This document shows positions 17,051-25,534 of a stretch of DNA of 58,521 nt, in pieces. Under the pieces are notes generated by a model. It saw only the letters and a program-made list of their open reading frames with translations. It did no database searches and was not told the DNA's origin. Source of the DNA: CAXTTV01 sp964247295 (lineage in GTDB: Bacteria > Chloroflexota > Ktedonobacteria > Ktedonobacterales > Ktedonobacteraceae); assembly GCA_964247295.1 (NCBI GenBank), contig CAXTTV010000005.1, positions 1 through 58,521 of the forward strand, written 5' to 3'. The position numbers and the translations under genes were made by a program. How positions within the stretch are numbered: the first letter of the stretch is position 1; every line of letters starts with the position of its first letter.

Positions 17051-18492
17051 CACTCGTCTCCTTTCAGGTGATAATATCTCTCGTTTGTTTGCACACCTAG
17101 TGGCATTAAACGCTCACCATCCCATTCCCCAACGAAGTGCAGCGGGTGGCCGCCTGAGAGGGCCAGCATTGTCCAGTTCACCCCAGGCCGATCCCGAGCA
17201 TCTCTATTGTTCTGAAGTGGCAACGCCTGTCCCTGAGAATCGTACAGCAACCAGGTCTGCTCTTCTTGCTGACAAACCGGGATCACATTCTGAAGGGTAC
17301 AGAGGAAACGGCTTGTCCAGGGCTGTCGCCCAAGCATCCCGGCTACTTCGTTGAGAAATGACTCGCAATCAGGGTGACCAGGAATCGCACACGCTACAGC
17401 CTCCATGGTTCCATAACGTTCCGTGAAACGAGCACGCTGAGGGGCAGCACCGGGCCAGAAAACCAGGTTGGCCTCTTGTTGCATCCCCGGAGCCGGAAAA
17501 TGCTCCTCAAAACCTCCACGAAACATTGAAAACTGCAACACCAGTGCCGAACGTCCACTGTGCAGACCCTTCATCCAGGTACGCTGCATGCGCTGGTTCG
17601 CGTTGCCTTCTGTCTGGGTGGTCCATTGTCCCAGAACCATCCAGGCATCTTTGAGTGGCTCTCCTCTGGCTATTACCTCATCCTGTTTCACAGTCCAGCC
17701 GATCAACTGACGAACATCCTCTTGCAACGCCGGATTCAAGGTGTCGATCCGAGAATACGCCTGAATCAGCAGCTCCAGCTTCCCCAGTTCCCCCAACAAA
17801 CGGTCAGGCCAGTCGGGAGACGAATTGGGAATGCTCGCCATTGTCCGCAGACGCGCGGCGATCCCCGGTGCCTGAGAGTCAATCATCTGGGAGGCCATCT
17901 TGTTCCAGAAGTTGTAACCCTGTGATCCCACTTCAGCAAGACCATTGCGTACCAGATCATGAAGCCAGAGCTCCAGGCTTTGTAACCCTTTTGTAACCTG
18001 TGCCTCCCGCTTGTCGATCCGCTTCTTCTGGGCTGCGGTCTTCTCTGTAGTATCTCCCTCTTCCTTCTTTTTTGCGAGCGTCTCCCGACGTTTCATCAGG
18101 CTCTCTCGCTGCCTCAACCACTCAACCACCCACTCCGGCGATTCCGCTGACTCTGGTAGAGCATTGACATCGGCGGCAGCAAGAAACAACAGTCCCAAGG
18201 TATGTTTACAAGGATTTTTTGGACTTGGACAGTTACATTTTGATGCCAGGGATGAAGGTTCGATCCGAACAAAGTAGGAAGAGTCTCCCCGGCTCCCCAG
18301 GCACTCGCCCCAGAGTGCCTCAGCATTCTGGCCGGTGTTGCGCCAGCTACTGGCGGTTCCCAACTTTTTCCCGGCTTTCGTAGAACTGCTATCGGGTGAG
18401 AGCGCTGAGACCATCTCAGAGGTAATCTGTATACTCAAATTGCGCCTCTCTATATTTTTTTGTTCTACTATCTTATTCTTTTGACGCATCAT
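17050..18492 (-). CDS. SWIM zinc-finger protein
   Basis: A ~480-residue protein with a SWIM zinc finger near residue 90: CNC followed nine residues later by CKH, giving the CxCx(n)CxH signature. SWIM domains bind DNA or proteins. A lysine-rich coiled coil follows (RRETLAKKKEEGDTTEK region), then a long helical C-terminal domain. It is the first gene of the six-gene operon. No clear ribosome site precedes the ATG at 18492, so the start is uncertain; an internal Met about 27 codons in is an alternative. Divergent from the Hsp20 gene across ~120 bp containing both promoters. Confidence 0.85.
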   Translation of the reverse strand: MMRQKNKIVEQKNIERRNLSIQITSEMVSALSPDSSSTKAGKKLGTASSWRNTGQNAEALWGECLGSRGDSSYFVRIEPSSLASKCNCPSPKNPCKHTLGLLFLAAADVNALPESAESPEWVVEWLRQRESLMKRRETLAKKKEEGDTTEKTAAQKKRIDKREAQVTKGLQSLELWLHDLVRNGLAEVGSQGYNFWNKMASQMIDSQAPGIAARLRTMASIPNSSPDWPDRLLGELGKLELLIQAYSRIDTLNPALQEDVRQLIGWTVKQDEVIARGEPLKDAWMVLGQWTTQTEGNANQRMQRTWMKGLHSGRSALVLQFSMFRGGFEEHFPAPGMQQEANLVFWPGAAPQRARFTERYGTMEAVACAIPGHPDCESFLNEVAGMLGRQPWTSRFLCTLQNVIPVCQQEEQTWLLYDSQGQALPLQNNRDARDRPGVNWTMLALSGGHPLHFVGEWDGERLMPLGVQTNERYYHLKGDE

Positions 18493-18612
18493 CAAAGCGG
18501 AAAGCTGACCATCAGTACAGTATTGTAGAGTCTCCGGATACCGCTGTGTTACGTATGAAAATTAGACAGTATATATTGCGGAAACACAATCTACAATGAT
18601 ATGAGGTTTGGT

Positions 18613-19014
18613 ATGCAAGAGGAAATGAAGGTTCAACAGGTCCCGGTCAAGGTGTTTAGTGCGAATGGACGGATGACTATCGTCGCTCCGATGCCTGGAT
18701 TAGAGGCCAGCGATATCACGGTCGACGTAACCGCCACCGGGCATATCTTGCTTCAGGGCAAGGCACGCGGCCAGCTTAAACTAAATGATGCCAAGGAGCT
18801 GCTACTGGATGAGTGGAGCGTCGGCGACTACTACCGCGATCTGGAGGTCTCCGATCCCGTTGATGGCGAACGGGCCAATGTGACCTACGGCAATGGCGTG
18901 CTGGCAGTTACGCTCCCTCTCTCTCATGAGACAAAACCCGCTCACCTGACGATGGAACAAACCTCTAGCAGCCATGGTATTCGCTACGGCAATGCCGGAC
19001 ACGACGATATCTAA
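18613..19014 (+). CDS. Hsp20/alpha-crystallin-like small heat shock protein
   Basis: A 133-residue protein with a central alpha-crystallin-like beta sandwich: VKVFSANGRMTIVAPMPGLEASDITVDVT, then ILLQGKARG and ANVTYGNGVLAVTLPL, where the last segment is the family's GxLxV-type element. Small Hsps hold unfolding proteins in oligomers. The usual long N-terminal arm is short and the I-x-I tail motif is unclear, so it is a divergent member. The ATG at 18613 has GAGG just before it; an ATG at 18601 is a possible longer start. Transcribed singly and ended by a clear terminator. Confidence 0.8.
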   Translation: MQEEMKVQQVPVKVFSANGRMTIVAPMPGLEASDITVDVTATGHILLQGKARGQLKLNDAKELLLDEWSVGDYYRDLEVSDPVDGERANVTYGNGVLAVTLPLSHETKPAHLTMEQTSSSHGIRYGNAGHDDI

Positions 19015-19033
19015 TACCAGTTCCCAAACAGGA

Positions 19034-19056
19034 GCCTTGCCCATATGAGGCAAGGC
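19034..19056 (+). terminator. Intrinsic terminator after the Hsp20-like gene
   Basis: GCCTTGCC (19034-19041) pairs perfectly with GGCAAGGC (19049-19056), loop of seven bases, followed by the pyrimidine-rich CCTTTCTATTTT. Confidence 0.75.
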
Positions 19057-19134
19057 CCTTTCTATTTTATAATGATCTTGTTCCTACAAATTGAAAAGGT
19101 AGCTTTCTTCTAGATCGCGAAAGGAAATAATGTC

Positions 19135-19350
19135 ATGAGTGAGAGTAATCTATACCATTCTTCAGAGGCCAGGGCTTTAGGCGATGCTATGGAGCTTGAG
19201 GACTGCCCAATCTGTACGGTGACTCTAACTCTGATGGATACCTGGCAATACAAAGGCTTTACTGGTAAAGAACACCGCGCCCGTCACCATCGCCACACAC
19301 GTGGGCGGACCTGCGAATCCCTGGATGTTTGCGCTTCCAACGAAGGGTGA
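19135..19350 (+). pseudogene. Truncated gene start, DUF6062-like cysteine motif
   Basis: The first ~45 codons look genuine: MSESNLYHSSEARALG then LEDCPICTVTLTLMDTW, resembling the CPxC opening of the DUF6062 family. After GFTGKEHR the sequence becomes an Arg/His-rich tail and stops, with no trace of the rest of the family. The DNA from about 19276 to 19480 is C-rich with repeated ACACGTG words and reads open in another frame, so foreign or repeat DNA may have replaced the 3' part. AAAGGAAAT precedes the ATG. Could also be a true small protein. The family assignment is from memory and modestly certain. Confidence 0.45.
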
Positions 19351-19557
19351 TGGGTTCCCTTCCCACGGGTCCACACGTGACCCGACCTACCCCATTCGAG
19401 TCGCTCCCTGCACAGGAACAGCTTCTTCTTTTTCCAACAGAGTCGCTAAGCTCCCGGGCACGTTAGCACTTTTTCCACTATATAATAGCAGGTAGGACAA
19501 AACTACGAAAAGAGCCTCTTACCCCGAAAAGACTATAAGAAATTTCAGGAGAAAAGG

Positions 19558-20010
19558 ATGCGTATAGCCCTGGGGAGCGACGAGAAGACTCATCTAACGG
19601 AGATGCTTATTGTCGAACTACAGCAGCGTGGACATGAAGTGTTGCTCTTTGGGGCGCTGGCCGAAAACGCTTCCGAAGTTGACTGGCCGCTCGTGAGTAT
19701 GAATGTTGCAGAGGCTGTTGCTGGTGGTCAGGCAGCCGAAGGGATTGTCTGTTGCTGGACCGGAACCGGGGCTTCAATTGCCGCGAACAAGGTCCGGGGA
19801 ATCCGGGCCGCGCTCTGCTTTGATGCTGAAACCGCGCGAGGAGCACGCACCTGGAATCACGCTAATGTGCTGGCGCTGAGTCTGCGGGCGACCTCCGAGC
19901 CCATCGCGAAAGAGATCATCAATGCCTGGTTTACTACTCCCTACTCAGATGATGAATGGAACCAACAACAAATACAACACCTTTTGGAGATTGAACAGCG
20001 CCACTCCTGA
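19558..20010 (+). CDS. RpiB/LacA/LacB-family sugar-phosphate isomerase
   Basis: A 150-residue single-domain isomerase of the ribose-5-phosphate isomerase B / galactose-6-phosphate isomerase family. The N-terminus is MRIALGSDE and the active-site loop is GIVCCWTGTGASIAANK, where the family normally has a Cys-Gly-Thr-Gly series; here a Trp interrupts it (CCWTGTG). RAALCFDAETARGARTWNHANVLALS matches the family's conserved C-terminal half. It would interconvert aldose and ketose phosphates in the cytoplasm. CAGGAGAAAAGG precedes the ATG. The substituted loop makes the true substrate uncertain; similar variants occur among actinobacterial and Chloroflexota homologues. Confidence 0.88.
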   Translation: MRIALGSDEKTHLTEMLIVELQQRGHEVLLFGALAENASEVDWPLVSMNVAEAVAGGQAAEGIVCCWTGTGASIAANKVRGIRAALCFDAETARGARTWNHANVLALSLRATSEPIAKEIINAWFTTPYSDDEWNQQQIQHLLEIEQRHS

Positions 20011-20156
20011 TCCTTCCCTTCCCACTTATAGAGGGGTTTTTCATTGTATTCTATTATTATTATTAATATTAATTAAAATTATAATAAATTTACTTTCTAT
20101 CTATAATTGCGTATACTCTTCTCAGATATGTAAAAGCTATCTGGGAGGAGCTCTTT

Positions 20157-21371
20157 ATGCAAAAGGCAAAAACCACATCGCTCTGGCGCAACCGCAACTT
20201 TTTGGCTCTTTGGAGCGGTCAGGCAATCTCCACTACTGGATCACAGTTAACTCAATTCGCCCTGCCCGTATTGATCCTTACCATTACCCACTCACCGATC
20301 CAGGCTGGGATCGCTGGGATGGTGCATAGCCTTCCATATCTATTATTGAGCCTGCCTGCTGGAGCATGGTTGGATCGCTGGGACCGTAAGCGAGCAATGC
20401 TCCTTTGCGATCTTGGGCGAGCCTTCTGCCTTGCCAGTCTCCCCCTGGCCCTACTGTTTGGACAATTGAGCATACTTCAGATCTATCTGGTTTCGCTGCT
20501 GGAAGGGAGTCTCTTTGTTGTTTTCAGCATCGCTGAAGCCAGCAGCCTTAAACATGTGGTTCCCTCTCAACAGCTCACAGCGGCGGCTTCTCAAAATGAG
20601 GCAACGACTAACATTGCCTATCTACTGGGTCCACTTCTGGGTGGAATTCTCTTTGGTTTGGGGAGATTTCTGCCCTTTCTGCTCGATGCGCTCTCGTATT
20701 TGATCTCAGTTATCTTCCTGGCAAGCATTCAGCAGAATTTTCAGGAGTATCATCAGAGAAAACCTGAGAAATTGAGAGTACAGATTGAGACAGGGCTCTC
20801 CTGGTTACTCCATCATCCAACGCTGCGTTTTCTGGCCCTGCTCTGCTGCACTGGCAACCTTCTGGACTTTGGTACAACGCTTTTGGTAACAACCCTGGCT
20901 CTGAAAATGCAGGCCTCATCCTGGCAACTGGGATTCATCCTGGCGATCGCGGGTCTGGGTGGCATTGGTGGAGCTCTTCTGGCAAGCCCAATTGAAAAGA
21001 AGTGGAGCTTTGCCCGCATTATGGTGGGCATCCAGTGGATCTGGGCTCTGGCCCTGCCACTGTATCTTCTGGCTCCTAATCCAATCTGGCTGGGCATTAT
21101 TACAATCCCCAGTTTTGTGGTCGGTTCTATCTTTACGGTGATCCAGTACAGTTATAGAATCGCGGCTATTCCAGACCCGCTTTTGAGTCGTGTAAATAGC
21201 GTTTTTCGGTTAATTGCTTTCTCGGGTCAGGTTCTAGGACCACTGCTTGTAGGAATCTCGCTCCAGTATCTGGGAGCGATTTCGACAATTCTACTTCTGG
21301 CAGGTCTCCAACTTATCCTGGCTCTGCTCACTACCACTAACCGCTCCTCTAAAGAGATCTCCATATCATGA
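20157..21371 (+). CDS. MFS transporter
   Basis: A 404-residue membrane protein with about twelve hydrophobic segments and the MFS loop 2-3 motif in GAWLDRWDRKRAML (G-x3-D-R-x-x-R/K). It starts LWRNRNFLALWSGQAISTTGSQLTQFALP, the typical opening of the enterobactin-exporter-like/MFS_3 group of drug or siderophore exporters. GGGAGGAG precedes the ATG. It follows RpiB by 146 bp and is probably transcribed alone. The cargo cannot be deduced; efflux is more likely than uptake from the subgroup. Confidence 0.9.
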   Translation: MQKAKTTSLWRNRNFLALWSGQAISTTGSQLTQFALPVLILTITHSPIQAGIAGMVHSLPYLLLSLPAGAWLDRWDRKRAMLLCDLGRAFCLASLPLALLFGQLSILQIYLVSLLEGSLFVVFSIAEASSLKHVVPSQQLTAAASQNEATTNIAYLLGPLLGGILFGLGRFLPFLLDALSYLISVIFLASIQQNFQEYHQRKPEKLRVQIETGLSWLLHHPTLRFLALLCCTGNLLDFGTTLLVTTLALKMQASSWQLGFILAIAGLGGIGGALLASPIEKKWSFARIMVGIQWIWALALPLYLLAPNPIWLGIITIPSFVVGSIFTVIQYSYRIAAIPDPLLSRVNSVFRLIAFSGQVLGPLLVGISLQYLGAISTILLLAGLQLILALLTTTNRSSKEISIS

Positions 21372-21506
21372 AAGATTTTGTGCATTGAAATCGTAGTATA
21401 TAATGGAGCCTTTCGTTAAGAAATGTTTGAGATTGCCCACAAAAATGCTACAATAGAGTACATATTATTATGTATCTCCCACCCAATGAGATCAGGGGAA
21501 AAACTG

Positions 21507-21935
21507 ATGCAATCGCGTTATCATCTCCTTCTATGGATACTGCTCACAATGTTACTTATGAGTTGCTCCACTCAGTCACCCCCACGAGTAGCCACGCCTA
21601 GCCCAACAACTCCAAATGATACCGATACCTTAAGTGCCAATACTCCTCTTATCAATCGCTATTATCAAGATCTCAAAGAGCAAAAACCAGAGATGGCTTA
21701 CACCTACGTTTCTTCAGATGTCCGCAGGAAAGGCCAGAAAGTTACCAAGGCGGGCTTTGTACAGATGGCCAGGAACGCGGATCAAGAGTTCGGCCCTATC
21801 CAAAGTTTCAGCAGTGAACTTTATGGGAATGACCCTTCCAGAGTGACAATGACCATTACACGAACCAATAATCCGCGCTACCACTGCCATCTTCAGATTA
21901 AAAGTGGAAAGATTATCTTTTTCGATACTCTGTAG
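21507..21935 (+). CDS. Small lipoprotein, DUF4878-like
   Basis: 142 residues. The N-terminus is a lipoprotein signal: LLLWILLTMLLMSC, with Cys20 as the probable lipidated residue, followed by a Pro/Thr/Ser-rich linker. The mature part (PLINRYYQDLKEQKPEMAYTYVSSDV ... ending IKSGKIIFFDTL) resembles the NTF2-like DUF4878 fold in secreted lipoproteins. Start set at 21507 (after GGGGAAAAA); an in-frame opening at 21423 would bury the signal peptide. Function unknown. Confidence 0.7.
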   Translation: MQSRYHLLLWILLTMLLMSCSTQSPPRVATPSPTTPNDTDTLSANTPLINRYYQDLKEQKPEMAYTYVSSDVRRKGQKVTKAGFVQMARNADQEFGPIQSFSSELYGNDPSRVTMTITRTNNPRYHCHLQIKSGKIIFFDTL

Positions 21936-21998
21936 GTTCATGCTAGTTCAAGATCTCTCCTCGTGTTATGATACGTCAAAACAGGAGAGATCTACATT

Positions 21999-22412
21999 AT
22001 GCGGATCATTCGAGTGGCGGCGGGTGTCATTGCCCATCAGGGAAAAATCCTGATCGGGAAACGTTTGGAAGAGCATGGGATAGATCAACACTGGGAGTTT
22101 CCCGGCGGGAAAATAGAACCGGGCGAGACTCCTGAAGCATGTGTGATAAGGGAACTACAGGAAGAGTTTGAGATCCAGACTGAGGTTATTGGCTTCGTTG
22201 GAGAAAGCAGCTATGCTTATCCTCATGCCCAGATTGAACTACAGGCCTATGATGTGCGCTACCTGAAAGGCTCATTTATCCTCCATGACCATGAGGAGAT
22301 CCGATGGGTTACAATTCCGGAGCTCAAAGAGTATCCCTTTGCTCCCGCCGATCTCCCTATTCTCAGGATTCTTGAACACAGGCAACAGGGAAACACATCA
22401 AAAATGGCTTGA
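21999..22412 (+). CDS. NUDIX hydrolase, MutT-like (deoxy)nucleoside triphosphate pyrophosphohydrolase
   Basis: 137 residues with a complete Nudix box GX5EX7REXXEEXXX: GKIEPGETPEACVIRELQEEF, split here as GGKIEPGE and RELQEEFEI. The N-terminus RVAAGVIAHQGKILIGKR and EHWEFPGG-like HWEFPGGK match the MutT/8-oxo-dGTP diphosphatase group, which removes oxidised nucleotides. CAGGAGAGA precedes the ATG. It stands 63 bp after the lipoprotein gene on the same strand. Confidence 0.9.
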   Translation: MRIIRVAAGVIAHQGKILIGKRLEEHGIDQHWEFPGGKIEPGETPEACVIRELQEEFEIQTEVIGFVGESSYAYPHAQIELQAYDVRYLKGSFILHDHEEIRWVTIPELKEYPFAPADLPILRILEHRQQGNTSKMA

Positions 22413-22474
22413 TTTCTTTCCAGTCAAAATTTGGAAGGCTCACTCCAGTCTGTAATCTTCCGGGTATGATGCCA

Positions 22475-23581
22475 CTAGATGTAGCCACGATCCCTGGATT
22501 GTCCTCGTTGAAAAGGCGAGGGTGGGTTGACCTGACAACCAGAAAGTTCACGAAAAACTTCATCAATATGTGTCCCTCGTGATGGTACGCGTACAGGTAT
22601 CTGCTGCGTTTTGGCATCACGTAAGGCATTCACAAGATACGCTATTTCCAGCCTTACTTGCTTGAGTTCCTCTTCCGACTGACCACTCTTTTGGAGACGA
22701 GCCAATAATGTGTTTAAAGCGACCCCAACTTGCCAGAGCACGTTCTCTTGAGAGAGCGGTGTACGAATACGAGTGTCGCCATTAGCGGCCTGAACAAGTG
22801 TATACAATAACTGCTGAATGCCATAATCCAGTTCTTGCTTTTGTTGTAAAATAGAGCTCTCTAGCTTCGCTACCAGTTCCGCGCGATTGGCTCGCTCGAT
22901 CGCGCGAATTCCGCTCACTGCCCAGAAATATGCCACCAGTCCTACAACCAGTTGCAAGGCAATTGGACGGACCATTAAGGCATAACTGTAAGGGGCTACC
23001 GCCGGTGCCAGCGGCTGAATTAAAATATCTATGGCAATAAAGCAGGAATTAAGGAGCGCGACCGGGAGGATCGCAAAGGGCGGTAGAAGAGAGATTGCGA
23101 CAAGCTCCGAAAGGACGAGCAGATCAAATACTGGTATATCGTTGGCCGAAAGCATAAAGTCTGGCGTCGTTAAGACTGTGAGCATACACCCCAGCATCGA
23201 TGCCGACACCAATAGAATACCAACGGTCGTGACATATGCCAAACGATTGAGAAATATGCCAATGATAGCAACGATAAATAAACCAACAATAATCGGCAAA
23301 ACATGACCGCTTCGACTATTTATGCCGAGTGGGATAAAGGCTACTGAGATCAAAAGCATCACAAATAACAGAGAACTGGCGAACCGGCTGTGACGCGCCT
23401 GCTCTTGCTCCTCAAGTGTGGCATCCGGCATTGGCTCAATCGCGATATCAGGAGCGGTCAAGCTATACCAGACGCGCACCAACCACCTAAAGAAGCTTTT
23501 CTGAGAATATCTGTCTGTCGCAGAAATAGCTTCCGTCCTGATGGAGCGTGCCCTGGGCGTCTCTCGCAATCTTGATTGCAT
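22475..23581 (-). CDS. Six-TM membrane protein with cytoplasmic coiled coil (sensor-like)
   Basis: 368 residues. A basic N-terminus is followed by about six hydrophobic helices (~75-250), then a charged coiled region (AIERANRAELVAKLESSILQQKQELDYGIQQLLYTLVQAANGD) like the HAMP-linker region found in Ktedonobacteria membrane sensors, and a disordered tail. No kinase or cyclase domain is present. Start at 23581 (MQSRLRET) is preceded by AAGGAGAAG. It converges with the NUDIX gene. Probably a membrane signalling protein without an output domain; no function is claimed. Confidence 0.65.
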   Translation of the reverse strand: MQSRLRETPRARSIRTEAISATDRYSQKSFFRWLVRVWYSLTAPDIAIEPMPDATLEEQEQARHSRFASSLLFVMLLISVAFIPLGINSRSGHVLPIIVGLFIVAIIGIFLNRLAYVTTVGILLVSASMLGCMLTVLTTPDFMLSANDIPVFDLLVLSELVAISLLPPFAILPVALLNSCFIAIDILIQPLAPAVAPYSYALMVRPIALQLVVGLVAYFWAVSGIRAIERANRAELVAKLESSILQQKQELDYGIQQLLYTLVQAANGDTRIRTPLSQENVLWQVGVALNTLLARLQKSGQSEEELKQVRLEIAYLVNALRDAKTQQIPVRVPSRGTHIDEVFRELSGCQVNPPSPFQRGQSRDRGYI

Positions 23582-24404
23582 ATGAGACTTCTCCTTTAAA
23601 TAAAAATAAAATACAAGATGGTTGTGATACAAGACGAAAGAGGGCTTCGACTGCTAGACTATTTTCATGGATATTCAAGTACCTGCCGATCAAGCCCTGG
23701 CACTTTTTATCCGTTCACTAATACTTGTAAAACGAAATAAAGCGCTGTATTTTCACAGATCTAAAGATATCTTTAGAAAAAAAAAATGAAGTTTGGAACT
23801 TTTTCGTTCTGAAAAAGTGGGATAAGGTGGGATTTCTTTTTACATTATGCTATACTGCTGTTAATTCTACACTAAACTTTGATGAAAAGGCAATTTATCC
23901 TATTACCTTTATCCCATACTTTTTATGTGATAAAAGCTATTTTTCCCTCATTTTTATGACGCTCGACAAAGTGCATAGTGATTGCTCAGGATGTGCCGCC
24001 CTTACATTTTGTGGTCCATGACACCTCGGTGAAAGATCTCTCCAATATCCAACTCTTTTACCAGGGCTCCTTCTAAAAACAGAGTGAGGATAGAGAAAAT
24101 CACAACGATCTTTGTCCCTTTGGTCCCTCCCTTCCCAATCTAAATTGTATAATGAGGCACTGCCCTCAATCTTTATCTCGGTATCGCTTCATTGCTCGAA
24201 CGCTTGAAAGGTTATTGGTATAGTACTTATTGTGGCAAAATGCTGTGATAAATTGATATTAGCTAATCTTATTTTTATAATTGATACGAGTGCAGACCGA
24301 AATACATCGATAAACAAGAAAACCGCAATGAGGTGGTTTATTTATTAGCCCGACCATATAGATGGTTTACTCTTTTTTCTTTAGAAAGACGCAAAAACTT
24401 TATT
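23582..24404. other. Intergenic region, 823 bp
   Basis: Lies between the divergent membrane-protein and xylanase genes. It is A/T-rich with runs such as nine A near 23779. Short open frames exist but have no ribosome sites or recognisable products. A hairpin-like AAACC...GGTTT is seen near 24320. It presumably carries both promoters and the xylanase leader. Confidence 0.5.
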
Positions 24405-25511
24405 ATGAAACGTATGAGCTATAAACTCTCGCTGCTGATAGCCTCTTTGGCGCTGCTCCCGGCGGCTTGCAGTCTCTCACCTGAGGCATCTCCCCCTTCT
24501 ACGTCTATAAACAAGCCAACAATCCAGGTGCAGCAAGGGCTCACGTTGCGTGAGGCGGCTCAGAAATCTTCTAAACGCGCTATGTATATCGGGACTGCCG
24601 TCAATCTAGATGCATTTCATCAGGATGCAAATTATAAGGCTCTTCTGGGACAGCAATTCAATATGATTGTTCCAGAAAATGCGTTAAAAATGACGACTAC
24701 CCATCCAAGTATCGATACATATGATTACAGACAGGCTGATGAGCTGATTTCCTACGCGAAACAACAGCGTATGCAAATCCGGGGAGCACATCTTCTCTGG
24801 AGCAATCAAGTTCCTTCATGGATCTATCAGGGGAATTATTCACGCGACCAACTGCTGAAGGTTATGAAGGATTACATTACGACGGTGGTGAGTCACTACA
24901 AGGGGCAGATTCAAGATTGGGATGTGGTTAATGAGCCTTTTGATTTAAGCACTACTCAGGAAAACTCCATTTGGGAGAAGGTTATCGGGCCCGATTATAT
25001 GGATTTCGCCTTTCAGTATGCCCACGAGGCTGATCCTCAGGCCCATTTATATCTGAATGAGTATAGTGTTGAGATGCCAGGCGAAAAGTCGGACCGCTAT
25101 TATAATCTGGCTCAATCACTACTTAATCGCGGAGTTCCTTTAAGTGGAGTTGGGATTGAAAGTCATATGGATCTGGCAACTCACTATAATCAAGATCAAA
25201 TGGTTGCAAATATACAGCGGTTTGCTAGCCTGGGCCTCCAAATTCAGTTAACAGAGGCCGATGTGATGCTTCAAAACAGTCAGGCTGCACAGCCGGAGCG
25301 CTTGAAAAAACAGGCATCTATCTATACAGAGCTTGTGGATACCTGTCTGATGGTGGATACGTGTAATGCGATTGTGTTCTGGGGCTTTACAGATCGCTAC
25401 ACCTGGATACCTGCATTTACACGAAAACCTGATCAACCATTGCTCTATGACGAGCATTACCATCCCAAACTGGCCTACTATGCTGTTCGGGATGCTTTAT
25501 ATAAAGAATAG
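24405..25511 (+). CDS. Secreted GH10 endo-1,4-beta-xylanase (lipoprotein)
   Basis: A 368-residue glycoside hydrolase family 10 enzyme that cuts internal xylan bonds. A lipoprotein-type signal ends ALLPAACSL, so it is probably tethered outside the membrane. Catalytic residues are visible: the acid/base Glu in DWDVVNEPFD and the nucleophile Glu in QIQLTEADVM. Other family landmarks are NMIVPENALKM, RGAHLLWSNQVPSW and AIVFWGFTDRYTWIP. Start set at 24405 because the signal peptide begins there. No carbohydrate-binding module is fused. It is 23 bp upstream of a GT2 glycosyltransferase, so the two probably form an operon, an unusual pairing of a xylan-cutting and a polysaccharide-making enzyme. Confidence 0.93.
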   Translation: MKRMSYKLSLLIASLALLPAACSLSPEASPPSTSINKPTIQVQQGLTLREAAQKSSKRAMYIGTAVNLDAFHQDANYKALLGQQFNMIVPENALKMTTTHPSIDTYDYRQADELISYAKQQRMQIRGAHLLWSNQVPSWIYQGNYSRDQLLKVMKDYITTVVSHYKGQIQDWDVVNEPFDLSTTQENSIWEKVIGPDYMDFAFQYAHEADPQAHLYLNEYSVEMPGEKSDRYYNLAQSLLNRGVPLSGVGIESHMDLATHYNQDQMVANIQRFASLGLQIQLTEADVMLQNSQAAQPERLKKQASIYTELVDTCLMVDTCNAIVFWGFTDRYTWIPAFTRKPDQPLLYDEHYHPKLAYYAVRDALYKE

Positions 25512-25534
25512 TATTTTTGTGAGAGAAACATTAT

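Noticed and set aside
23827..24021. Short frame in the intergenic region before the xylanase
   Set aside because: A/T-rich, no ribosome site, and no recognisable product.
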